Numbered from the stretch's first letter, positions 1 through 8,339 are shown. The stretch: 64,000 bases of DNA from JBMOLL01 sp049325415 (GCA_049325415.1 JBMOLL010000067.1:7332-71331); one strand, 5' to 3'. A program made the numbers and translations. The notes: generated from the letters alone by a model not told the origin.

Positions 1-165
1 TTTCAGTTTCCGGAGCATGATCCTCCTCCAGTGCTGATCGATCCCAAAGGAAAGGACCCTGTTTAAAAGATCGTAGCGCCTGGCTATACGGTTAAATAAA
101 ATTCCCATGGGCTCTTTTCCTGTCAACTCTCCGGCCCCCTTTTTTCCTTCTGTTCCTTCACTCAT
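1..165 (-). CDS. ubiE: UbiE/MenG-family methyltransferase, N-terminal part (runs off the window)
   Basis: Only the first 55 codons are inside the window. They contain the family's N-terminal signature: RYDLLNRVLSFGIDQHWRR at about residues 30-48, the helix before the SAM-binding Rossmann domain of demethylmenaquinone/ubiquinone C-methyltransferases. The last step of menaquinone synthesis would be the role in a Bacteroidota cell. The start is placed at the ATG whose ATGA overlaps the purL stop, giving a 19-residue lead before the next in-frame ATG, which is about normal for the family. The 4-bp overlap implies translational coupling behind purL. The SAM-binding motifs lie outside the window, so the exact methyl acceptor cannot be judged. 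Confidence 0.82.
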   Translation of the reverse strand, partial: MSEGTEGKKGAGELTGKEPMGILFNRIARRYDLLNRVLSFGIDQHWRRIMLRKLK

Positions 166-2384
166 TCCTTTTCCAGCATATGGGCCAGGGCGTTCTCAAA
201 ATCCCGGGCATAATCAGAAATAAATCCAAAGGAAGAATCGTCGATACGAAGTTCTTCTTTGGTAACATGACCCAGTGTCGAAAAATGGATGCCCTGCTCC
301 ATCATAAAATCGAGAAAGGCTGCTTCCGATTCCGGTGAAACGGAAACCACGACCCTGCTTTGCGCCTCGCCAAACAGAAAGGCGTCGGTGCGAATTTCTG
401 CGGGAGAGGTGATATCGAAGCCGAGCGATCCCGGGATAGCACATTCGACAAGGGTGATAAACAAGCCGCCGAGCGAGACATCATGGGCCGAGCGGATCAG
501 TTTCTCGCGGATCAGACCGGCTACCACCTTTTGCAGTTTCATTTCATATTCAAGGTCAAAATCGGGGGAAGCCGAACTTTCGACGAGGTACTGGGCAGCC
601 AGGTATTCCGATCCCGACAGATCGTTCTGAGAACGGCCGATCAGGTAGATCATATCCCCCTTTCTCCTGAAATACATCGACATAATGTTTTCCCTGTCCT
701 TCAGAACACCCACCATCCCGATCACGGGCGTGGGCAGCACCGACGATACCTCATCGCCTTCCCTGGTGAGGTTATGGAAGCTGACGTTCCCGGCAATCAC
801 AGGGAGTTTCATTTTTTCACAGGCCTGGCTGATCCCTTTGACCGATTCCACGAAATCATAATAGACAAAAGGATCTGCCGGATCACCGAAGTTCAGGCAG
901 TCGGCCACGGCCACGGGTTCTCCCCCCGAACAGATTATATTCCGGGCAGCTTCGGCGACCGCGATCATGGCCCCTTTCCTTGGTTCCTGGCGGATATAGC
1001 GGTGGTTGCCATCGACGCTGAGAGCAATGATCTTATTATATGCTGGAGACTGCAGAACGGCCGCATCGCAGCTGTGTTCGGGCGTGAGATTCGACAGTCC
1101 TGCCATGGTATCGAACTGTTCGTAGATCCATCTTCGGGAGGCCACGTTCGGCCGGCGGATCATGGAACGGGCCACATCTTTCAGACTGCCCGGTGCCGGC
1201 AGGTCATCGGCTTCTATCTTCACCACCTTCCGGCGCGGATTCTGAAGCTCACGAATGTATACAGGAGCTCCTCCGCCCCTTACCAGCAAGGCAACCGGCA
1301 GATCGCCAAGGGTCGAATCGTTATGCCTGATCCGGATTCTTTTATCGTCGGTTACTTTCCCGATCCGGGCCGCGGGAATACCCCATTTGGCAATAAATTT
1401 CATCAGTTCTTTCTCATCCGAAGCCTTCACCCCGATCAGCATCTGCTCCTGGGTCTGGGACAGAACGATCTCAAGCGGTGTGAGATCGTCACGCATAAGC
1501 GGCACCAGATCGGTATACAGTTCCACGCCTGTTCCGCCCTTGAAGGCCATTTCGGCGGCGGCACAGAGCACTCCCCCCGAGCCGATATCCTGCATCCCGC
1601 GGATCAGTCCTTCGTTCCTCAGTTCCAGGATACATTTCATCAGCACCTTGCCGGCATAGGGATCGGCCAGCTGGGACTCTGGTACCATCTCCGTTCGTTC
1701 CTTCCGCATGCCCGAGGAGGCAAAGCCGGCGCCGTACACGCCCCGGCCCGAAGTGGAACGTCCCAGGAGATAGATGGCATACCCGCTGTTTTTGAAAGCG
1801 GCCTTGACGATCCTGTCTTTCTTCACCAGGCCGACAGCCATCAGGTTTACCAGCGGATTAAAGTTATAGCACTGGTCGAACAATATCTCCCCTCCCACCA
1901 CGGCAACTCCGAAATTGTTTGAATAGCTGCCGATGGCCCGGATGACGCTGTTCACCAGCTCCCGTGACCTTTCAAGAGCGGGATCGCCGAAACGCAGAAT
2001 GCCCAGCTGGGCAATCGGTTCCGCACCCATGGCGATAATATCGCGGTTGACATTGCCGACGCCCACGGCACCCTGCCCCGGATCGAAAGCCGTCGGATGG
2101 TTATGCGATTCCATCTTGACCACACAGGCGATGTTATCGCCCAGGTCGATCACCCCGGCATTTTCGGTTCCGGTAGGGACCACCACCCGGTCACCCTGAC
2201 CCGGAAGCTCCTCCAGCCAGCGGATTGAACTTTTGTAGGATATGTGTTCGGTCCACATCGTGGCAAACATATTCAGTTCAAAAGGATTGGGTTCCCGGCC
2301 GAGCATCTTCCCGATGGAATAGATCTCATCACCGGTCAGGTAGGCATGGGCTCGCTGAAGCAACTGATCACTGGTCTGTGCCAT
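162..2384 (-). CDS. purL: Phosphoribosylformylglycinamidine synthase, large subunit (PurL)
   Basis: A 740-residue small-type PurL, which catalyses ATP-dependent conversion of FGAR to FGAM in purine synthesis and normally works with separate PurQ and PurS subunits. The catalytic/nucleotide-binding loop is visible (VVKMESHNHPTAFDPGQGA at about residues 88-106), followed by GVGNVNRDIIAMGA. Duplicated AIR-synthase-like halves contain motifs such as DIGSGG and SAHDVSLGGL. The start is set at MAQTSDQLL; the open frame continues 43 codons upstream but that stretch is not family-like and contains the promoter. A TATCTTTG -7 box lies 21 bp upstream of this ATG. The gene overlaps the methyltransferase behind it. 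Confidence 0.95.
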   Translation of the reverse strand: MAQTSDQLLQRAHAYLTGDEIYSIGKMLGREPNPFELNMFATMWTEHISYKSSIRWLEELPGQGDRVVVPTGTENAGVIDLGDNIACVVKMESHNHPTAFDPGQGAVGVGNVNRDIIAMGAEPIAQLGILRFGDPALERSRELVNSVIRAIGSYSNNFGVAVVGGEILFDQCYNFNPLVNLMAVGLVKKDRIVKAAFKNSGYAIYLLGRSTSGRGVYGAGFASSGMRKERTEMVPESQLADPYAGKVLMKCILELRNEGLIRGMQDIGSGGVLCAAAEMAFKGGTGVELYTDLVPLMRDDLTPLEIVLSQTQEQMLIGVKASDEKELMKFIAKWGIPAARIGKVTDDKRIRIRHNDSTLGDLPVALLVRGGGAPVYIRELQNPRRKVVKIEADDLPAPGSLKDVARSMIRRPNVASRRWIYEQFDTMAGLSNLTPEHSCDAAVLQSPAYNKIIALSVDGNHRYIRQEPRKGAMIAVAEAARNIICSGGEPVAVADCLNFGDPADPFVYYDFVESVKGISQACEKMKLPVIAGNVSFHNLTREGDEVSSVLPTPVIGMVGVLKDRENIMSMYFRRKGDMIYLIGRSQNDLSGSEYLAAQYLVESSASPDFDLEYEMKLQKVVAGLIREKLIRSAHDVSLGGLFITLVECAIPGSLGFDITSPAEIRTDAFLFGEAQSRVVVSVSPESEAAFLDFMMEQGIHFSTLGHVTKEELRIDDSSFGFISDYARDFENALAHMLEKE

Positions 2385-2405
2385 GGTATTCAATTTTTGG
2401 CTACA

Positions 2406-2413
2406 CAAAGATA
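2406..2413 (-). promoter_or_regulatory. -7 box of the purL promoter
   Basis: TATCTTTG on the minus strand fits the Bacteroidota TAnnTTTG consensus and sits 21 bp before the chosen purL ATG. No clean TTG is visible 20 bp upstream. The position argues against the longer purL start. Confidence 0.6.
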
Positions 2414-2927
2414 ATTTTATAATTGCAAGGAAAAAACATGGGGGGATCCTCGAAAAATCACCAGAGAAAAATCTGTTGTTTTTAGGGATAACCCGCAACC
2501 CGTCACTCGTCACCCTGCCCGCTTTGTGCGACCCTTCCAGGGTCGGTGTCCGTAATTCGCATTATATCCGGGGATGGGACCCCGGCTACCCTGTTTGAGG
2601 CTTTCAGCCTCAGGAACAGAACCGGTGCTTCGATAAGCTCAGCAACCGGAATAGCCTGATGCCGGTATTTCGACCCCGATGGCAGGCTGGGCTAAAAAGT
2701 GTCAGAGGTATTTGAGTGGTCAACCCGTAACCTCCGTCCTCCGAAGCTTTCGCCGACGGCCGAAGCCTTTGGCGAAGGACTTAGCGAAGGAGGGCCTTTA
2801 AAATTTACCGACAGCTGGCCCTTCGACAGGCTCAGGGACCGCTCAGGAATCTCACCCGTAACCCATCCCGTAACCCGTCACTCTTCACTCTCGTTCCACC
2901 GCCCTGGCCTCTGGCGATGGCAGACGT
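2414..2927. other. Intergenic region with scattered repeats, no gene
   Basis: No credible gene. It holds short pyrimidine heptads resembling the array that follows (about 2490-2520 and 2850-2900), a perfect 7-bp hairpin TGAGGCT/AGCCTCA with a 3-nt loop at 2596-2612, and two copies of a CTTCGAtaaGCTCAG-like element (2627-2647 and 2819-2841). That element is familiar as a dispersed intergenic repeat in many genomes. Open frames here read through repeat and are not coding. Confidence 0.6.
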
Positions 2928-3291
2928 CTCGCAACCCGCTTCCCGCATCTTACTCCTCACTTCAACATTCTACATTCAACATTCAACATTTTGCACTCTA
3001 CATTTTGCATTCTACATTTTGCATTCTGCATTTTGCATTCTGCATTATACATTCTCCCTCCTCACTTCTCCCGTCTCCCGTCTCGCGTCTCCCATCTCGC
3101 TTCCCGCTTCCCGCATCTTATTCCTCACTTCAACATTCTACATTCAACATTTTGCATTCTGCATTTTGCATTCTGCATTTTGCATTCTGCATTTTGCATT
3201 CTTCATTTTGCATTCTTCATTTTGCATTTTGCATTCTCCCTCCTCACTTCTCCCGTCTCCCGTCTCGCGTCTCTCGTCTCCCATCTCCCAC
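2928..3291 (+). repeat. Heptanucleotide array A: 52 heptads in unbroken phase
   Basis: The 364 bp divide exactly into 52 heptads with no insertion or deletion. Units are of two kinds: TTGCATT/CTGCATT/CTACATT/CAACATT and CTCCCGT/CTCGCGT/CTCACTT/CCCGCTT. The order of blocks is itself repeated: heptads 1-24 and 25-52 both run CCCGCTT, CCCGCAT, CTTAnTC, CTCACTT, CAACATT, CTACATT, then the GCATT units, then CTCCCTC, CTCACTT, CTCCCGT. Because 7 is not a multiple of 3, all frames encode the same periodic peptide, so the long open frames here are artefacts. The array stops 17 bp before the -7 box of the next gene. Confidence 0.95.
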
Positions 3292-3308
3292 CCTTCCATA
3301 TATTTTAC

Positions 3309-3316
3309 TACATTTG
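3309..3316 (+). promoter_or_regulatory. -7 box upstream of the SDR gene
   Basis: TACATTTG matches TAnnTTTG and lies 17 bp before the ATG at 3334. Where the -33 element would sit (near 3286-3288) the DNA is the end of heptad array A, with no TTG. Confidence 0.55.
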
Positions 3317-3333
3317 TCACAAAGCTGCTAACG

Positions 3334-4098
3334 ATGAAACCAATTGCTCTTATTACCGGGGCCACGGCTGGCATTGGAAAAGCCACGGCTCTTCTCCTGG
3401 CCCGAAATGATTTTGATGTAATCCTGACCGGACGCAGGAACGACCGCCTCGACCAGGTGGAGGAAGAGATCCGGTCGAAGACCCCGGCAGATGTCCTTTC
3501 GCTCTGTTTTGATGTCCGCGACCGTGAAGAGGTTTTTCGCACGCTGGAAGCACTGCCCGAACGATGGAAAGATATCCGGGTGCTGATCAATAATGCCGGT
3601 CTGGCTTCAGGTCTGGATCTTATCCACGAGGGCGATATGGATGACTGGGAACGAATGATCGATACCAATATCAAAGGTCTGCTCTACGTCACAAGGGCGC
3701 TTACGCCCGGGATGGTGGAGCGCAAAGCCGGGCATATCATCAACATCTCCTCGATTGCCGGCAAGGAGGTCTACGAAAAAGGAAATGTCTACTGCGGCAC
3801 CAAGCATGCCGTGGATGCGCTATCGAAAGGGATGCGGATCGACCTGGTGGAACATGGCATTAAAGTGACCTCGATCGATCCCGGTATGGTGGAAACGGAA
3901 TTCTCGGTGGTTCGCTTCCACGGCGACCAGGAAAGGGCCGACGGCGTTTATAGGGGATTCACCCCCCTGTATGCTGAGGATATCGCGGAAGCCATCCTTT
4001 TTGCCGTTACACGGCCTCCCCATGTGAACATCAACGACATGCTGATCATGCCCAGTGCTCAGGCCAATGCTGTTAAAACGGTAAAAAAAGACCTTTAA
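3334..4098 (+). CDS. YdfG-like short-chain dehydrogenase (NADP-dependent 3-hydroxy acid dehydrogenase)
   Basis: A 254-residue classical SDR. The cofactor motif TGATAGIGKA is at residues 8-17, GRR at about 31-33 suggests NADP preference, NNAG is near 88-91, and the catalytic Ser plus YCGTK follow at about 141-160. The sequence follows E. coli YdfG closely by eye, including LPGMVER-like, GHIINI and PAHVNIN-like stretches. YdfG oxidises 3-hydroxy acids and L-allo-threonine and reduces malonic semialdehyde; the substrate here is inferred only. The start is the ATG 17 bp after a -7 box; the much longer open frame upstream is repeat read-through. It is followed after 18 bp by an amidohydrolase, probably in one operon. 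Confidence 0.88.
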   Translation: MKPIALITGATAGIGKATALLLARNDFDVILTGRRNDRLDQVEEEIRSKTPADVLSLCFDVRDREEVFRTLEALPERWKDIRVLINNAGLASGLDLIHEGDMDDWERMIDTNIKGLLYVTRALTPGMVERKAGHIINISSIAGKEVYEKGNVYCGTKHAVDALSKGMRIDLVEHGIKVTSIDPGMVETEFSVVRFHGDQERADGVYRGFTPLYAEDIAEAILFAVTRPPHVNINDMLIMPSAQANAVKTVKKDL

Positions 4099-4116
4099 TT
4101 CAAAAAACACCTTCCT

Positions 4117-5061
4117 ATGGTCATTGACTCGCATCTTCATGTTGGCCTGATGGGAACAACGGAGGCCGGATTGCTCAGGTACCTCGATCATTCGAAGATC
4201 GACCGCTGCTGGCTGCTCACCTGGGAAGAGGAACATCCTCCCGTCCCGGCCTTTTACCAGCCGCTGGATCTGAATGAAGTCAGGCGGGTATGGAAGAACC
4301 ATCCCGACCGGATCCTGCCCTTCTACGCTCCGGACCCTTCGCGCAAGACCTGGAAAGATGACCTGCAGCGCTGCCTCGACGAGGGTTTTGCCGGCTGTGG
4401 CGAGCTCAAGGTGTCGCGCAACTGGAACGATCCCCTGATCAGGGACCTGCTGGCTTTCCTTGACGACAGGAAGCTGCCCCTGGTATTCCATTCCGAACAG
4501 CCCAGGACCGTTTTCCTTCCGGGTGGCAGGAAACTGAGCGACGGAATTTACCGGCGGCTGATCAACGAGCGTTTTAACGGCGATTCGGCACGGTATATCC
4601 TTCAGCTGTACGCCAAAGGCAGGCTGAAGAGACAGCTTGACGGCCGTCTCACCGGCATCCCCGGTTACCTCGACGGTTTCAATGAACTCGAACAGGCTCT
4701 GCTCGATTTTCCGAACATCTGTTTTGTAGCCCACGGACCTAACTTCTGGAATCATTTCAGTACAAGGATGTACCCGCATCGTTTCCACGAAACCGGCGAG
4801 GTACATGAAAAAGGCCTGATATGGGACCTGTTGGAAAAATACCCCAACCTGCGCTGCGACATGTCGGGCTTCAGTGCCTGGAATGCCCTGCAGCGGGATG
4901 TCGAACTGACCTGTGAATTTATGGAAAAGTTCAGCCTCAAGATCCTGTTCGGAACCGACAATTTCAGCTTTAACCAGAAGAAGTTCCTGGAGAAGCTAAA
5001 CATCAGCGATTTTGCACGGAACCGGATCCTCGGGGCTAATGCCGCCGCGCTGCTTCCATGA
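4117..5061 (+). CDS. Amidohydrolase_2-family metal-dependent TIM-barrel hydrolase
   Basis: A 314-residue protein opening with MVIDSHLHVG, the HxH metal-binding strand of the amidohydrolase superfamily. Later strands supply VFHSEQP (about residue 127), FVAHGPNFW (about 206) and a final FGTDNFSF (about 286), whose Asp is the usual last metal ligand or general base. This is the layout of the decarboxylase/hydrolase group related to ACMSD and 2-pyrone-4,6-dicarboxylate lactonase. The substrate cannot be read. It sits between an SDR (18-bp gap) and an Ldh_2 dehydrogenase (72-bp gap), so a small catabolic operon acting on hydroxy or keto acids is plausible. Confidence 0.75.
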   Translation: MVIDSHLHVGLMGTTEAGLLRYLDHSKIDRCWLLTWEEEHPPVPAFYQPLDLNEVRRVWKNHPDRILPFYAPDPSRKTWKDDLQRCLDEGFAGCGELKVSRNWNDPLIRDLLAFLDDRKLPLVFHSEQPRTVFLPGGRKLSDGIYRRLINERFNGDSARYILQLYAKGRLKRQLDGRLTGIPGYLDGFNELEQALLDFPNICFVAHGPNFWNHFSTRMYPHRFHETGEVHEKGLIWDLLEKYPNLRCDMSGFSAWNALQRDVELTCEFMEKFSLKILFGTDNFSFNQKKFLEKLNISDFARNRILGANAAALLP

Positions 5062-5133
5062 ATTCAACCCGGCGCGGGCGGAACGGGTTTACCGGAAATT
5101 TATAATTTTACCGCATCATCAAAAAACAAAAAA

Positions 5134-6210
5134 ATGTATACACCAGCCTATCTTGAAGATTTCACTGCAAAGGTTTTTGAAAAAATGGGATGCACCCCCG
5201 GGGATGCCCGCGAAACGGCTAAAGTCTTTATTGCAGCCGAACTCAGGGGACTGCCCTCTCACGGAATGATCCGTATCAAGGACTATTTCCAGCTCTGGCA
5301 GGCGAATCGTATCAATGTGAAGCCTAACGTCAGGATCGTTCATGAATCGCCCAGCACGGCCGTTGTGGATGGTGACGGAGCCATCGGGATGATCGCTGCC
5401 GTAAAATCAATGAAGATTGCCATTGAGAAGGCAAAGACTGCCGGAACAGGCTGGGTGTCGACCCGGAACTCGAACCACTACGGGATTGCCGGTTATTATT
5501 CCATGATGGCGCTGGAACACGACATGATCGGGATCTCCATGACCATCGCCAACCCGCTGGTGGCCCCCACCTTCTCCATTTCGAGGATGCTGGGCACCAA
5601 CCCTATCGCGGTTGCGATCCCTGCAGGCAAATACCCTCCCTTTGTTGCCGACTTTGCCACCACTCCCATTGCCCGGGGCAAACTGGCCGTGGCCGAAAAG
5701 AAAGGTGAAAAGGTCCCGCTGGGCTATGTACAGGACGCCGACGGCGTACCGTCCGACGATCCCGCCATTATCACACGCGGAGGCTCGATGGTAACCCTGG
5801 GTGGTGATTATGAACATGGCGCTCACAAGGGCTTCTGCCTGAGTGCCATTGTTGATATTTTCTCCGCCGTGCTTTCTGGCGCCAATTTTGGTCCTTTCTG
5901 CCCGCCTTCGGTGGCCTATCTGCCCGTGCTGGAGAAAAAAGTAGGCGAAGGAACGGGACATTTCTTCGGCGCGATGCGCGTGGATGCCTTCCAGACCACC
6001 GCTGATTTCAAGAAGCAGATGGATCTTTGGATCGAGACCTTCAAAGCGGCTAAACCCGCAAAAGGACACGACCGGGTTTATATCCCCGGCGAACCGGAAC
6101 GCGAGAAGGAGGAAAGGATCCGCAGAGAAGGAGTCTCCGTAATCGTACCTGTTCAGAAGGAGATGAAGGAGATTGCCGATTTCCTGGGGATTCCCTTCGA
6201 GATGAGGTAA
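5134..6210 (+). CDS. Malate/L-lactate (Ldh_2) family dehydrogenase
   Basis: A 358-residue member of the non-Rossmann Ldh_2/MDH2 family, which includes malate, ureidoglycolate and 2,3-diketo-L-gulonate oxidoreductases. Visible family marks are ELRGLPSHGMIR (about residues 44-55, with the conserved SHG), NSNHYGIAGYY (about 115-125, the catalytic-histidine loop), GTNPIAVAIPAG (about 151-162) and GAHKGFCLSAIVDI (about 230-243). Such enzymes oxidise 2-hydroxy acids with NAD(P). It ends the run begun by the SDR and is followed by a hairpin with a T-rich tail. Confidence 0.85.
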   Translation: MYTPAYLEDFTAKVFEKMGCTPGDARETAKVFIAAELRGLPSHGMIRIKDYFQLWQANRINVKPNVRIVHESPSTAVVDGDGAIGMIAAVKSMKIAIEKAKTAGTGWVSTRNSNHYGIAGYYSMMALEHDMIGISMTIANPLVAPTFSISRMLGTNPIAVAIPAGKYPPFVADFATTPIARGKLAVAEKKGEKVPLGYVQDADGVPSDDPAIITRGGSMVTLGGDYEHGAHKGFCLSAIVDIFSAVLSGANFGPFCPPSVAYLPVLEKKVGEGTGHFFGAMRVDAFQTTADFKKQMDLWIETFKAAKPAKGHDRVYIPGEPEREKEERIRREGVSVIVPVQKEMKEIADFLGIPFEMR

Positions 6211-6234
6211 AACCCTTCCCGGAGACATTCACAG

Positions 6235-6256
6235 AGCCTTCCGAAAGGCTTTTATT
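6235..6256 (+). terminator. Probable intrinsic terminator of the dehydrogenase run
   Basis: AGCCTT, loop CCGA, AAGGCT, then TTTATTTC. The 6-bp stem is short but has a clean tetraloop and T-rich tail. It lies between convergent genes and touches the stop codon of the hemerythrin gene. Confidence 0.5.
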
Positions 6257-6659
6257 TCACTCCTTTGGAAAGCAGGAAGGAGGTATATTTCTTATCGGTG
6301 CCCTGTATGTGTTTTATAAGCCAGTCCTTCAGAAAGGTGGTGATCTCAATTGACAGGATCATCTTACCCTCCCTGAATCTTTTTTCCACGTCGGCGATCT
6401 TTGCTATAAAAGCCTGGTGCTCCCTTAGGTGCAGGGTGTAATCCGGATATCCATGCTTTTTGAAAAGTTCTTCCTCATAGCTGAAATGATACGAGATATA
6501 ATCATTCATCTTCCCGATCAGCTCCCCCATAAGCTGATCGCTTCCCTTGTTTTTCAAGCCCTCGTAAAAATCATTGATCATCCCTACGAGTTTCTTATGC
6601 TGAGCATCAATCGATGTAATCTGTACACTCATGTTGTCTGTCCAGTCAATCAGTGCCAT
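6252..6659 (-). CDS. Bacteriohemerythrin (O2-binding di-iron protein)
   Basis: A single-domain hemerythrin of 135 residues. The di-iron ligands are in canonical order: H21 in DAQHKKL, HFSYEEELF (His and Glu near residues 57-62), HLREHQ (two His near 77-81) and WLIKHIQGTDKKY (His and Asp near 115-120). Such proteins bind oxygen reversibly, often in microaerobic or oxygen-sensing bacteria. It stands alone on the minus strand. Nothing suggests fusion to a chemotaxis or GGDEF domain. Confidence 0.93.
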   Translation of the reverse strand: MALIDWTDNMSVQITSIDAQHKKLVGMINDFYEGLKNKGSDQLMGELIGKMNDYISYHFSYEEELFKKHGYPDYTLHLREHQAFIAKIADVEKRFREGKMILSIEITTFLKDWLIKHIQGTDKKYTSFLLSKGVK

Positions 6660-7065
6660 GCAGTTTCATTTTTAATTGTGGATACTGTTTCCTCAGGTGC
6701 AGAAGAATTGCCGACCAGGGAACCTTACTGAATTACAGCACTAAAATAGCACACCAACTTCAGTTCTGCACAGGTAAAAACCACGGTTGATCCATCACAA
6801 ATTACCTGTTTACAGGAAGCATTTGCCCCCTTTACCCGAAGAAAATATGTACAAAGCATAATCCAGCGCTATGAAAATGGTCCGAAGGGTCGTCACCGAT
6901 ATTAACATTTGCCTGTATTTTTTCATATTGTCAGGTGACGAAGGATACATGGTTTTTTTTCATTAAATATCTGAAGAAGGAGATCCTTCCTTCATTTGGA
7001 AGAACCGGTATTAAACTACCTTAATCAAGTATTATGACAACATTCATCAACGGATCGGGTGCTGA
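6660..7065. other. Intergenic region, no supported gene
   Basis: About 400 bp separating divergent transcription units. The only ORF seen is a 31-codon frame starting near 6871, with no recognisable features. I see no strong -7 box, hairpin or RNA gene. The ATG at 7034 opens a 15-codon frame that stops at 7081 and is out of frame with the FGE-like remnant. Confidence 0.5.
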
Positions 7066-7320
7066 ACCTTACTATTGGTAAAACAGCGGGAAATCTGCTC
7101 CGACTGGTACGGACCTTACACCGCCGAGGATCAGGTAGTGCCGGCAGGCCCCCTGAGCGGCAAAAAGATTGTGGTGCGCGGAGGAAGTTTTGATGAGGAC
7201 TACAAAGCCGCCAAAGTTACCGCAAGAAACAGTATCTTGCCGGAGTATACCGACGGTCAGACCGGATTCCGTATCGTAATGGTGAACGGCGAGGTATACC
7301 CCAAACCTGAAAACGAATAA
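7066..7320 (+). pseudogene. C-terminal remnant of a formylglycine-generating-enzyme (FGE/SUMF1) domain protein
   Basis: About 75 residues match the end of the FGE-sulfatase/GldK-type fold: CSDWYGPY, then GPLSGKKIVVRGGSFDED, then TARNS and GFRIVM. In complete proteins these motifs are preceded by some 150-200 residues, including GNVWEW just before CSDWYG; here the similarity begins abruptly near 7093, and a TGA at 7063 closes the frame upstream. There is no ATG; TTG at 7075 is the only start. It ends 4 bp before the next ATG, so the remnant may still be transcribed. A short functional peptide is possible but less likely. Confidence 0.6.
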
Positions 7321-7324
7321 AGCC

Positions 7325-7849
7325 ATGAAACTGTCTCACTGGATCATGATCTCCGGCACGGGCCGTAACTGCGGTAAAACCACGCTGGCCTGCCGGCTCC
7401 TTGAGCATTTCAGGCCTCTCCGGCCCGCCGGGGTAAAGATCTCACCGCACTTCCACCCGCTGGACGGGGATGAGGAGGTGCTGGAACGGGGCGATGGTTT
7501 CCTGATCATCCGGGAGCGGAAAATCAGCACGAAAGACAGTTCCCGGATGCTGCAGGCCGGTGCCGGACCCTCCCTGTTTGTGCAGGTGAGGGAAGAGGCC
7601 CGTGAACGGATGCTGGAAGCCTTGCTCCGGCAGCTGGACCCCGGACAGGCAGTTATATGTGAGTCGGGAGGGATGCGCGAACTCGTATCCCCCGGACTCT
7701 TTATCCTTATGAAACATGAAAAGGACACCCCCTTACCCGATGCTGGCAGCACCCTGCAGCCCGGGGTGGAACTGACCTTTCAGGATATTGAAGGTTTTAT
7801 CACGGGGGAGAGGCTCCACTATGACGAAAAGGGATGGACCCTGCGCTGA
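7325..7849 (+). CDS. MobB-like P-loop NTPase
   Basis: A 174-residue protein with a Walker A motif GTGRNCGKTT at residues 11-20. By eye it follows the layout of MobB, the GTP-binding accessory factor of molybdopterin guanine dinucleotide synthesis: a KISPHFHPLD segment matches MobB's KHTHHD region, KDSSRMLQAGA matches KDSYELRKAGA, and the following strand carries ICESGG where MobB has LVEGF. No molybdenum-cofactor genes are nearby, so the cofactor link is not supported by context. It follows the FGE remnant directly and ends 1 bp before the stop of the convergent GNAT gene. Confidence 0.6.
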   Translation: MKLSHWIMISGTGRNCGKTTLACRLLEHFRPLRPAGVKISPHFHPLDGDEEVLERGDGFLIIRERKISTKDSSRMLQAGAGPSLFVQVREEARERMLEALLRQLDPGQAVICESGGMRELVSPGLFILMKHEKDTPLPDAGSTLQPGVELTFQDIEGFITGERLHYDEKGWTLR

Positions 7850-7850
7850 G

Positions 7851-8339
7851 TCAGAGCTTCTTCACGAATACGTACTTCCCGTCGTCCTTATCATAAAAGT
7901 CCGTAAAATGAGCTTCCAGACGATAGCCGGTCTTTTCGTAGAAGCCTACGGTGGGCCTGTACTGCGGCCGTGATGAGGTTTCGATGTAGATTCCGGTTCC
8001 ACCTCTTTTCAGGATGTCTTCCTCCACGGCTTTCATCATGATCTGGCCCAGTCCGCGACCCTGGAAACGGGCATCGGTGGCGATCCAGTACAGGTCATAG
8101 CTTCCTTTTGTACAGGGGATCCTCCCGTAACAGGCGTAGCAGGCGGTCTCGCCCTCAAGTTCCAGGAAGCAGAACTCATAGCCGCTCTCCTCCCCTTTTG
8201 CCAGCCTTTCCTCCGCCAGTTCCCTGGCCACGCCGATCTCCTCTTCATTGAAAAAACCGGTTGATTCGACGATCCGGCCCACGGCTTCCACGTCGGAATC
8301 GCGTACATCGTACCTGAGGGTATAGTTTTCCCTGTTCAT
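7851..8339 (-). CDS. GNAT-family N-acetyltransferase at the end of the beta-lysine cluster
   Basis: A 162-residue single GNAT domain. Acetyl-CoA-binding motif A is RFQGRGLGQIMM at about residues 91-102, preceded by the strand YDLYWIATDA and followed by GIYIETSS and a GFYEKTGY C-terminal motif. Its start codon overlaps the stop of the upstream ATP-grasp gene by 4 bp (ATGA), so it is translationally coupled to it. In methanogens and Bacillus, lysine 2,3-aminomutase is paired with an acetyltransferase that makes N-epsilon-acetyl-beta-lysine. This protein is much shorter than the AblB type known to me, so a similar role is inference from linkage only. Confidence 0.82.
   Translation of the reverse strand: MNRENYTLRYDVRDSDVEAVGRIVESTGFFNEEEIGVARELAEERLAKGEESGYEFCFLELEGETACYACYGRIPCTKGSYDLYWIATDARFQGRGLGQIMMKAVEEDILKRGGTGIYIETSSRPQYRPTVGFYEKTGYRLEAHFTDFYDKDDGKYVFVKKL

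Noticed and set aside
360..1922. A 520-codon plus-strand open frame opposite purL
   Set aside because: It is the complement of a well-supported gene; its product is low-quality (His/Gly/Arg-rich, no motif). Many similar long antisense frames occur opposite GC-rich genes here (for example 10639-11574, 12412-13359, 15365-16543, 43466-44776, 54957-56102).
2699..3410. Long plus-strand frames with HSTFCILHFAFCILHS-type repeats
   Set aside because: Pure translation of heptad array A. A 7-nt period gives the same peptide in all three frames, so openness is automatic.
7851..8339. Calling the GNAT beta-lysine acetyltransferase AblB
   Set aside because: It is much shorter than the AblB type and shows only the generic GNAT motifs; the linkage to kamA alone does not fix the substrate.
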